This document shows, in pieces, positions 50,701 to 60,774 of a stretch of DNA of 64,000 nucleotides. This stretch comes from Polydactylus sextarius (lineage: Eukaryota; Chordata; Actinopteri; Polynemidae). The DNA lies in the NCBI GenBank assembly GCA_016801845.1, contig CM028923.1, positions 14,930,679 to 14,994,678 on the forward strand, in the 5' to 3' direction. Under the pieces are notes generated by a model. The model saw only the letters and a program-made list of their open reading frames with translations, was not told the origin of the DNA and did not search any database. The position numbers and the translations under genes are program-made. Position 1 is the stretch's first letter. Every line of letters starts with the position of its first letter.

Positions 50701-51148
50701 TAAAGATCCAGCTTCATGGAAGGTAAACAATTTTGAGTGTAAAACAGTTTAAATTAAAAATTTGATTTTATGGTGTAACTAAATAAAATAAGTGTTTGCT
50801 GTCATTATGCACTGTAACTGACTTGTATTACAGTAACAAAAATTAATTTGAGTGAGACTTCTTCCTTTGATGACAAGCTCATCTCGGAACAAAAAGTGCC
50901 ACACACATATACGTAGATAGTAGTGCGCAGGCGCAGAGTACACGGAGTTAGGGGAGTTTTAACAAGGGTCTGCTGCAAACATTAGCCATCAGCCTGTGTG
51001 TTTAACGACCGTAAAGTGAGTTATTTCCTAAACAATAGAGGGCGCTCTATTAACCACGGCTGATAGAAATGTCTCCTCTCACCTCTGACCCGGATGTTGC
51101 TCGTCCACGGTGGCATGTGGATGAAAACAGAACTGCGTCGCCTCAGAA
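50701..51148. promoter_or_regulatory. Divergent promoter region of SLC41A2 and NOPCHAP1
   Basis: The two genes are head-to-head, with ~450-620 bases between the candidate first exon of SLC41A2 and the NOPCHAP1 start codon. The only strong site seen is the NRF1-like motif. There is no TATA box at a convincing position. The shared control is inferred from spacing. Confidence 0.5.
50924..50935 (+). promoter_or_regulatory. NRF1-like binding site
   Basis: TGCGCAGGCGCA matches the NRF1 palindrome YGCGCANGCGCR. It lies ~215 bases before the NOPCHAP1 start codon, in AT-rich surroundings. NRF1 sites are typical of divergent housekeeping promoters. Confidence 0.6.
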
Positions 51149-51209
51149 ATGGAGATCAACGTGGAGAAAACGAGCTCCAAGGCTCTGCTGTCGTGTGGCA
51201 CCGGACCCG
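51149..51209 (+). CDS. nopchap1: NOPCHAP1 exon 1 (coding part)
   Basis: 20 codons (MEINVEKTSSKALLSCGTGP) plus one base; donor GACCCG|GTGAGT. Confidence 0.85.
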
Positions 51210-52542
51210 GTGAGTACGGTTTGTCGTAGCCGTTAGCCGGTGTGAACAGGAAGTAACCGTGTTTAAGTGTGATACACGGGTCAAGAGCTGGGTTCAGTCG
51301 GTTCAGACCCAACAGGAGGTCATATATGACTGATATTTATATTGAGCTATTAAGTTGGATATTTTCTGATATAAACTTGACAGATGTTTGGAGAATATTA
51401 TATATATATTAATATAACGATAAAACAAAAACTAAAACTTTGTCAAATGCTCCACTGGTAGAAATGACAGGAGATATATACTCATCAGCACAAATGTGAA
51501 TGTTATCGATTGGTTTCTATTAATGTAAGGGAAACACTTTAACAACACCATTATTACACAGTGATTCAGCTCTAACTGGAGCTGAATCACTGTTTGTTTA
51601 CTGTGTGGTGACTTATTGTTTGTGATTTTTTTGTAATTATGTTTGTTTGTGATGTTTCCAGGTCTTAGTGAGAAGCTTCTCCTCAAACCCAAAGCTGGAT
51701 CCCTGCAGACAGAGAGAGTCCCAAGAAGCAGCGGTGAGACACCGCTTTCATGTACTATTTAGTATAATTGACAAGGATGACGATTTAATGCGTTTTGTCT
51801 CGTTTCAGTGCTTGATCGGCTGCAGAGCTTCCTGCCTCAGATGGCCGAGGCCAACGAGAAGCTGAGGCGGCAGATGGAGGAGGCGCCTGCCGGACACTTT
51901 GACATAGAGAGTGTGGAGGAGGCGCAGAGGGTCATAGAGATGGTGAGTGCACATCTGCTGTCAAATCTTAAAAAGATCTAAAAGATCTTTTTCCACATGA
52001 TTCGTACCGCTCTGAATCAAACTTATGCCCCTGGATTTCAATATTTCTCCGGTCACTGCAAACTTTCTTCATTTGAATTGGTGTTTTGTGTTTAATGTCA
52101 AGGTTATGTTTTCATTTAACTCAAAACTCTTAAGTCTTTCTCTTAACAGCTTTACAGAGAAACGGAGACACAAAACACCATGTTAGTCATATTTTATGTT
52201 ACTGTTTCTGGGATAAATATTCGTGGCGTCAAACACATTTTGTGTTTAGTGTTTTTGTCAAGTGTTTTATCAATAGATTGTATCATTATTATATGATTAT
52301 AGTATTTAAAGGTTTTTGTGTTGATTGAGTTAAGTGATTTTTTTTTTCCATCTCAGGATGTAGCGCTGGTGGAGCTCAACGGATCGGACAGCGACTGTGA
52401 AGATGAAGACTCGTCCGACTCTGAGGACGACTCTGACTCCGACGACGATCCTGAGGTCACAGAGCATAACCTCAAACTACCTGGAGACAAAAGCAAGAAG
52501 ACGAAAGCCAACATCCAGGTCCTGAACCAGCAGGGGGAGTAG
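51149..52542 (+). CDS. nopchap1: NOP protein chaperone 1 (C12orf45 homologue), complete in 4 exons
   Basis: Joining 51149-51209, 51662-51733, 51809-51942 and 52357-52542 gives 453 bases, 150 residues plus stop; human C12orf45 is slightly longer, with an extended N-terminus. In human cells this protein links the RUVBL1/RUVBL2 (R2TP) chaperone to NOP58 during box C/D snoRNP assembly. Conserved blocks are LSEKLLLKPKAGSLQTERVP, VLDRLQSFLPQMAEANEKLR, GHFDIES and DVALVELNGSDSD, followed by an acidic Ser/Asp/Glu stretch and NLKLPGDKSKKTKANIQVL. The frame is fixed by the splice phases. An in-frame TGA at 51122-51124 precedes the chosen ATG, which has purines at -3 and +4. The gene is convergent with ALDH1L2. 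Confidence 0.93.
51210..51661 (+). other. nopchap1: NOPCHAP1 intron 1
   Basis: 452 bases, GT-AG. It contains a perfect hairpin at 51558-51593 and an AT-rich stretch near 51390. Confidence 0.85.
51558..51593 (+). repeat. Perfect inverted repeat in NOPCHAP1 intron 1
   Basis: 15-base arms acagtgattcagctc and gagctgaatcactgt separated by a 6-base loop (taactg). It can form a hairpin in DNA or in the intron RNA. Confidence 0.95.
51662..51733 (+). CDS. nopchap1: NOPCHAP1 exon 2
   Basis: Acceptor GATGTTTCCAG, donor AGCAGCG|GTGAGA. It encodes GLSEKLLLKPKAGSLQTERV then PRSS, the best conserved N-terminal block. Confidence 0.92.
51809..51942 (+). CDS. nopchap1: NOPCHAP1 exon 3
   Basis: Acceptor CTCGTTTCAG, donor GAGATG|GTGAGT. 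It encodes VLDRLQSFLPQMAEANEKLR through FDIESVEEAQRVIEM, predicted helical. Confidence 0.93.
51943..52356 (+). other. nopchap1: NOPCHAP1 intron 3
   Basis: 414 bases, GT-AG, AT-rich. Nothing else seen. Confidence 0.85.
52357..52542 (+). CDS. nopchap1: NOPCHAP1 exon 4 (terminal)
   Basis: Acceptor TTCCATCTCAG. Begins DVALVELNGSDSDCEDED, continues with an acidic low-complexity run and the basic KSKKTKANIQVLNQQGE tail, and ends at TAG. Confidence 0.93.
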   Translation, partial: DVALVELNGSDSDCEDEDSSDSEDDSDSDDDPEVTEHNLKLPGDKSKKTKANIQVLNQQGE

Positions 52543-53348
52543 ACGAGTCACCTGCTCAGACTTTTTGCTTCTTTTCCCTCCGGGACGATATAGACAAAAC
52601 AAAACAAAAGAAACCTCTGCCTCAGGTGTCGGGGGCCATTAATCCCGCTGCACGGACATAAGGACTGTAAAACAGGAAGCTGCTGCTTGGCAGCAGGCCT
52701 GAGCCGTTGCTATGGGGACGACAGAAAATATTATTTTTCGATCGAGGTCAAAGTTACAAAAGTGCCTTTGGAGACGGAACACAAGAAGATATCGTGATGA
52801 CCTCGCTGATCATGTGACTTGTCACTGTACAGGAAGTGTGTGACCATGTGACCTTCCTGTGGACATTTCTATTTTAAATCAGTTATGGCATGGAAGTGTT
52901 AAAACCTTTAGTTTTTTTTTTTTTTTTTTTTACAAAATTGTATAAATTACATTTTGTTGATTGCTTATTAATATTTACATTACACTGATGGCTTCTTCTT
53001 AATTTGCACAATATTGATCTGAATTCCTGAATCAATCGGCATTAAAACAAGATTCAAGATTCTAGTCTAAAGATTTAAATTCCAGTATTTGCCTGTCATG
53101 TATCGGGATACACTGAAGTCACAGACAATCTCCGTTTTAACCAAACTAAGATATAAATTAAAATGAGAAACTAACGCGATCGCAGCTTAATTTTGTGACG
53201 ATTAATCAAAAATATGGTACAAATCCAAGTTAATAGTTATCGCACACCAGACGGAGCTGCTCCCTGTATAATTGTTAATTCTAACTGATAATAATTCTAA
53301 CTAATAATAAATACCAAATAAGAGAACACAGTAAAATGCAAACTGAAC
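52543..53348 (+). other. NOPCHAP1 3' UTR and NOPCHAP1-ALDH1L2 gap
   Basis: No exon. A plus-strand ATTAAA at 53041-53046 is a plausible polyadenylation signal for NOPCHAP1. A long T run occurs around 52912-52931. Confidence 0.6.
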
Positions 53349-54801
53349 TTTATTCAGCATCGTGTGGTAATACTGTCTGAAGACTGTTCACTGTGGCAGC
53401 AGCTCTCACCTGCTTCACTGTCACAGAGAAAGACTTTTATTTATTTTTTTTATTTTCATATATATATATATATATATATATTGTTTAGCCCTTGCTGCCT
53501 TCATTGACAATGTGGGACAAATAGAAAACTAATTTCACAACTTCTTCACATTCACAGATGCGTAAAAACATCCAGCAGCTTTCTTAAGTGAATATAATAA
53601 TAGTGTTCTAACGTATAGTCTTCCTCTTGTCTGACAAATACAAGGTCAAAAATATATCAAGTCTTTTTGTTTTTCCTCCTTTTGTTAAAAAATATTTACA
53701 AAAAAGTCAAATCTGAGTGGAAGAGAAAAGAATGTGTAAAGTGAGGCTGTGGGGACAGATGCTGGTAGTGTGATGCTTTCAACACAGCCGGCTTAAACGG
53801 CAGTCAACTGTTTAATACTGTTTAATACTTTTTTTTTTTTTTTTTTTAAACTGCCTTTTTATTGACTGGCATGAAAAATACGATTTAAAACGTCACGTTT
53901 CGGATCTCTTAGGCCCGATGACGACACAGGAAATAAAGATGGAAGCGTTTCGAAGCGCGATGTGAATCAGATCTGAGACGGTCATCGTCGTGTGTTAATG
54001 CTGAGCTGTGGCTAAAAACCTGGCTACAAGGCAGGAAGTCCATCCAAAGGACTGAAGTTTGGCAGTAGTGTTTGTCCTCATTAAGACTTTCGTTAATGCA
54101 TCATTATAACATATCATATCCCTTATTTCCTCTGCTACGAGTGTGTCAGAGTTCATTCTGCAGCTTAATTTCTTAAGAAATTAAGACATTACTTAAGAAA
54201 ACTGAACAGCTTTTTATGTGGATTATTGATTAAGCTGGAACCCGAACCCTGTTTTCTCATCACTGATGAAAAATTATGTCCATTACTTCACAGTAAAATG
54301 TGAGATTTGATGCTCAAAACCGAAAGCAAGATGGCATCCAAACACATCCTTCAATATAAAGACATTCACGGACAAACCAGCTTTGTCTGCTTTCAGATAC
54401 GTGACGGTCCAAGGAGTGAATAGAAATATTAAAGGAACGTTGAAGGCAGCATCTTGAAATTAGTGTAGAATAGTGTCATAAACGATGGGGAAAACAGATT
54501 TCAGGTCTGGGGGGGACACACAGAACCAGCTCAGCTTAGCTCCCGTCAGGAGAGTCAGGGTCCAGCTCGGGGTCTGTGTGTGCAGATAACATCCGTGAGG
54601 GTCAAAAGGTCAAGACCCCCCCAAAGGACAAGACAGTCACACAGTCCAGACTGGCTTAGATCACTCATACGGCACATACATACACACACACACACACGGC
54701 AAGTTGAGAGAAGCTGGATGTCTGAAGGCAGCAGACAGGTGAGTCCCTTCCTGTTTAACATGTGAGTCCGTTTTTTTTTTTTGTTAGCGTGCGTCCGGGT
54801 T
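53349..54801 (-). other. aldh1l2: ALDH1L2 3' UTR (inferred)
   Basis: Minus-strand AATAAA signals at 53349-53354 (GAATAAAGTT) and 53858-53863 give two possible 3' ends. Contains a (TA)n run at 53458-53481. Confidence 0.5.
53458..53481. repeat. (TA)n microsatellite
   Basis: Alternating TA in the inferred ALDH1L2 3' UTR. Confidence 0.95.
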
Positions 54802-54857
54802 TCAGTACTCCACAGTCACCGCTTTGGTCTTGAGGTATTCCATGAGAGCGTCTTCTC
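54802..54857 (-). CDS. aldh1l2: ALDH1L2 visible exon 21 (terminal)
   Basis: Acceptor TCCAACAG. Encodes EDALMEYLKTKAVTVEY and TGA, the conserved oligomerisation tail of the ALDH domain. Confidence 0.94.
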
Positions 54858-57800
54858 CTGTTGGACGAGACAGAGAGAAGACGTGTGAGTCATGAAGTTA
54901 AAAGCTCAGAGCAGCGGACGCAGCGTTCCTCCACCTTCACCTCCTCTACTCACCGAGATCTTTGCCGAAACCAGACTGTTTGAAGCCTCCGAAAGGCGAA
55001 GCCACGTCTGTCTTGTTGTAGGTGTTGACGAACACGGTTCCGGCCTCCAGCCGCTCGCTCACGTACATGGCCTTGTTGATGTCGCGGGTGAAGACGCCCG
55101 AGGCCAAACCGTACTCTGTGTCGTTGGCTCTCTCCAGCACGCCATCGACGTCGCTGGATGGAATAAAAAAAAAAAAAACTTGTAACCAGTCGATTATGTG
55201 ACAACACCAACAGCAACAGCACCGCAGCCAGATGATGTATTGATATCTCACCCGTCTTTGAATTTGGACACCACCATGACGGGGCCGAAGGATTCCTCTT
55301 TGGCAATGAACATGTGGTCCTCCACGTCAGTGAACACGGTGGGCTCCATGAAGAAACCTGAGGAGAAATCACCATTAACAAGATTATATAAATATGAAAA
55401 ATAACTATTTTGTGAAGTATGAGGTGGCTGTTGCGTGAGCTAGTGTCTCCTCCATCGTCCTACCCGGCCTGTCCACCTGTCGGCCTCCGTACACCAGCGT
55501 GGCTCCCTCCTTCAGGCCGATGTCGCAGTACTCCAGCAGTTTGTCCAGATGAGCTTTGTGATTCTGTGGGCCGTGGTCTGTAGAGCGGTCCAGAGGGTCG
55601 CCGATCTTCATCTTCTTGATCTCCTCCACCTTGAAAGGAGAGGATGGAGGAATATCCCTTTGTATTAATGACTCCATTGCATCATGGGGAGTGTAGGAGC
55701 CAGCGTTTTTCTTGCTTGAGCTATTAGAGACTAAAAGTTGGAATATCTCAGCCTCTGTTGCTCCAGTTGAGTATGTCCAAACTATTCCAAAAAGGACCGT
55801 GTGGCTGCAAGTTTGACAAACAGTTTGACCAATCAACTGTCTGAAGACTTAGATGGTTGATTATATGAGTCAAGTGTGGTGGTGCTGCGGCTGGGTTGGA
55901 ATAAAGACCTGCAGCCACACAGCCCTTTGTGGAATACTTTGGACGCCTCTGCTCTAAGCTGTTGAGAACGTGGAGGCGGCTGAGGTCTCACTCACCACTC
56001 GGCTGATGTACTCATCGTGTATCGACTCCTCCACAAACAGACGACCGGCGGCGATGCAGTTCTCACCTTTGTTGAAATACACAGAGCTCATACCCTGCGG
56101 AACACACACACAGAACAAAATGATTCACAGTTGTTGTTGTTATTACATTTACACACATGTAGCCATCGGTCTCATTGGAGTCTGATGTTCTTCTACTGGT
56201 CTTTGTCTTCCCTTATTCTATTGCAATTTTTTTCCCTCAGCATGTTTTCTGGTCTGTTATTTATATACAGGCATCCGGCGATCACTCTTTTGTTGATAGA
56301 CTCTCTGTTGACTGATCTATTTATAAAGTTTCAGTTTCAGGTGGAATCAGCCTGACAATTCACTATTCCTGATTCTCACCATGCGAACAGCCTTGTCCAT
56401 GTCACAGTCGCTGAAGATGATGAGAGGCGACTTCCCTCCCAGCTCCAGAGAAACCTTCTTCAGGTTACTGACCGCACAGCTGCAGCAGGAAATCACACAG
56501 ACACACAGACAAGAGGATGAGAGATCACATGACTCTACTCTCAGCCAACAATGAGCTCCAAATATGTTGGATCATACCTCTTCATGATCTGTTTGCCAAT
56601 AGGAGTGGAGCCAGTGAAGCCCAGTTTACGGATGTCAGGGTGGTCGGAGAGACGCTGTCCCACCATGCCACCTACAGGACGGATGTGGAAATGGAAGGGT
56701 CAGGATTTATACAGGATTTACATATTATTTCTAATGAATATTTGATTCCAGGTTGTGTGTTCGTGCTCGTTACCTGAGCCTGGTAAAATGTTGATGACTC
56801 CTTTAGGGATTCCGGCTTTTACTGACAGCTCAGCAAACTTCAGTGCCGTCAGTGGAGTGACCTGGAAGTAGTAGAAACATTGTAGAAAACAGTACAACCA
56901 GTCTTCATTCACACTGTGTGTGTGTGTGTGTGTGTTGCACGACTCACCTGTGCAGGTTTCAGCACCAGTGTGTTTCCAGCTGCGAGGCAGGCGGCGCTCT
57001 TCCACGCAAGCATCATCAGAGGGTAGTTCCACGGGATGACGATGGCACACACACTGTCACAGGAAACGCACACACACACACACACACACTCCTCATTATT
57101 CAGCGAATCACACAGCTCACCTCTGATTACTTACAGAAATGAACAACAGGAGATTTTACCCCAGAGGCTCCTTCTTAGTGAAGGTCAGGTTGCGGTTGGG
57201 CCTGGCCTGGTTGATGGGGATGGTCTTGCCCTGAAACCAACAGCAGTATTTGTTCCTGTTATTACACTAACACACACACGTACACACAGACTGTCCTTTA
57301 CGAAGATACAGTTTAGATGGGTCAACATTAACTGACCTGGATCTTGTCACACCAGCCGGCGAAGTAGCGGAAGGTCTGGATGGACATGCCTACGTGAGTC
57401 TTGAGGGCCAGTGTGTAGACGGCGCCGGAGTCGATGGACTCGATGGTGGCCAGCTCCTCCTGGTGTTCTTCCATCAGGTCTGCAAGTCTGGAGGGAGGAG
57501 GTCAGAGGTCGGCGGGTTGGTGTGCATGAGGAGGTTTTACATTACAGCGGCTAGACTGTGTAACCTCCTGCATCCGACGTAGTGAATGTGAGAAAACTGG
57601 ACTGTTGGATATTCTGTGTGTGGATTCCAAGACTTTATCTTATTTGTAGGAATTAATCGTATTTGTACCCCAGTCCTAAATCCAATCCAGATAACACCAC
57701 CAGTTTAAAAATTGAGGATTAAACTGGTAAGTTCCACTAGTTGTAGAGGTGCTACTCCTGTTTGTGTTTTCTGTTTGTTTGAAAAGATGAGTGAAGTTTT

Positions 57801-60740
57801 CTTCTTGTTCCTTTTCCTAACTTAGACATCAGAACCAACCAGCTCTGATAGACCCATGCTTTATTGTAGTCATTTTCCTTTAGCACCTGTGGGTTATTTG
57901 TTACTAAATTTGTCCTTCATTGAATCATAACTTCCATACTAACTAGTTTTTATGATGCTACCTCTGTCCCTAGCTGAGCTGGGTTTGTAAACAAAAGGTG
58001 TATTAACTTTCCTGGAAGACTTAACAAGTCATCTGCCTCAGGTGGGAACAACATGACCACCATCTAAATTACCTAAGCTCCCTAATGACTGTCATTCATA
58101 CACCTTTGACCTCTACATCTCTGGTGTCCACCCACAGAGGACACATTTTGGGAAGCCTCATGGATTAGAGGTGAAACATCCTCAAGAAATTACAACAGTC
58201 CTATTGCCTTAGATTCAACTCCAAAGAGAACGCTGTTGCAGTCCTCAAGATAGAGCTACTTACTTGTAGAGCAGACTTCCTCTGTCTCTGGGGTTCATCC
58301 TGCCCCAGGGTCCATTGTCATAAGCTTCTTTAGCTGCTGCCACAGCCCGGTCCACGTCACCCACGGAGGCGTAGGACACTTTACAGATGACCTGGGTGAA
58401 GGACGTGATAGTTATAGACAGGCTGCATGTGCAGTGAAAGGGTTTGGATTAGTGTGTGTGTGTGTGTGACTCACAGATCCATCAGTGGGGTTGATGGTGT
58501 TGTACGTCTTTCCGTTCTCCGCATCCTCAAACTGGCCGTTGATGAAGCACTGGTACGGCATTTTCACCGTCATGTTGTTGACGTCTTTGGTCGCCTGGCG
58601 ACAGGCAAACACAAACGAGGACCGGTCACTTCACCAAGCGCCAAGATGCGCAGTCACTTTCTCACACACACTTCGCTAAAAAACACTGTGCAACTCACAT
58701 AGTCGATGACCAGCTCCTCCTCCTGGTCTTCTCCTCTCAGCTTGCGGACGAACATCTGGATGAAATCCTGGAAGGTGGTGGCCATGTACACGTCCTCGTT
58801 CTGCAGCTGCACACCAGCGCATTTCTGCTTCACCTCCTCCACCAGCCTGAACACAACACACACCAACACGTCACCAGTGTTCACGGAGGCAACTACACAG
58901 TAGTTTGATCCTCCTCCCTCACCTGACCACGTCCATGGAGGCAGCGCCAGACTTGAAGAAGTCTGTAGAGTCCTCGATGGCAGGGACGTTACTGAGGATT
59001 CCCTTCCAGATGCTCTGTTGTTAACACAGAAATGTAACAGTGAATTTCAGGTCATCAGAACACAGCAGTTTAAAAAAGAATCAGCTAATACAGTAGTTCA
59101 CTCGCCCTGATCTCCTCGGCCATCTTCTTCTCCTCGTCCGTCAGCTCCACGCTGCTGCTCTCTCCAGCAGAGAAGTATTTAGCAGCAGGAATCATCTTCC
59201 CGTCCTCAAACTGCAGACTCTTCACGATGAGCTGTGGACCAGATGTGTACGATCAGTAACAAGCTTACAGCAATCACAACACTCCAGCTCTGCCAGCTTT
59301 GTTTGCTCTGAATATTTGTTTTGTAGTACAACAAACTGCAGACAGACTCACAGCTTTGCCATCAGTTCCGTACAGGACCAGGCCGTTCTTGGTGACCACA
59401 CCTGGCTGAGATGCTCCTTCGATGTCCAGGGGTTGACCAGCTGGTGATGACCCCCCCAACATGGAGGAGCCGTACAGGGTCACGGGCTGAGGGAGATCAC
59501 ACAGTGAGGATCATTACAATAAGACGTTTTGTGGATGTGTTTAGACTTAAATGAAACTTTAATGAAACGATGAAAACTACCTCTAGACTCTGCAACAATG
59601 TGGCATTTGACATACTAAGGCTGTTGCTGACATATTTTTTTAAACCAAAAATAGTCAGCTCTAAAACTTTCCATCACTCTGATTGTGTGAATTTTCTTCA
59701 CTTGGTTTCCAAGAAACACACCTGACCACCGATGATAGTCCAGGCTCCAGGGACTTTGTCATGGCCACGGATCCAGTTGTGGATGGCCTCAGCCGGCTGG
59801 GCCAGATTGACCTGAGGGGGGGCAGAAACAAGCCGGAGTCAACATGACGCTGACCGGTCAGATTCATTCCCAACAGGTGACCAGAGTTTCTGAGAAAGAG
59901 AGGGAAGCCCAACAGCTGGCTGCCACCCGCTGCCCAGAGAGAGAGACACGTGGAAAAAAACCATGGCGCAAACCGATCCTGTGCACTAAGAATAGTATGT
60001 TCTGACACAGAGCCAGCAATGTGTCTGTGAGGGACAAACCAGAGAGTGGATCGGCTCCACCTCGGTCCCCCTCCTCTCTGAGATAAACACCCGTTGCCCA
60101 CTCCCTCCATATGTACATATCTGGCTCTGTGCCACTTTTTGAGCAAACATTACATTTCCATGCTGCTAACTGAATGAAGGTGCTTTTCTGAGCATCAGAG
60201 ACCGAGCTGGACCCAAGGTTTCACTTCTACATCACAGAGTCTCGCTCTGACTGAGGCCAGAGTGATCCTGCTGCAATACAAGACCAGGATCACTTTCTGC
60301 TTTCATATAATTATAGCATGAATAGTTTACTCATCTACAAAAGCTCTTTAACAGTGTGAAACAACTGAAAGACCTATAATGTTATCATATAATGACATTT
60401 CCTACTAAGTCAGGGGCTCAAAGTCGGTCAGGGGAAAATCAGGTTCTCTGTGCTGCTTGATCCAGATGTTGTGAATCAGGATCTCGGTCGTCCAGGATGC
60501 ACAGTGTCAGGATGGACAGTGGAGCACAGACGCAGGACACAGACTCACTGAATGAACAGTTAGCGTTAGAGGGTGGAGGTGAGGGTTATGGCAGGTATAT
60601 GCTGAGGTCAGAGGGAGCAAGCGGCTGCAGGATGAAGGCAAGGAGACAAGGCAGAGGGCTGAGGCGACGCAGTACTGAGCAGGGCTGAGGGTGCGGCAGG
60701 CGGGAAATCTGAGCACAGGGGAGACAGCGATTAATGCAAA

Positions 60741-60774
<34 letters not shown>

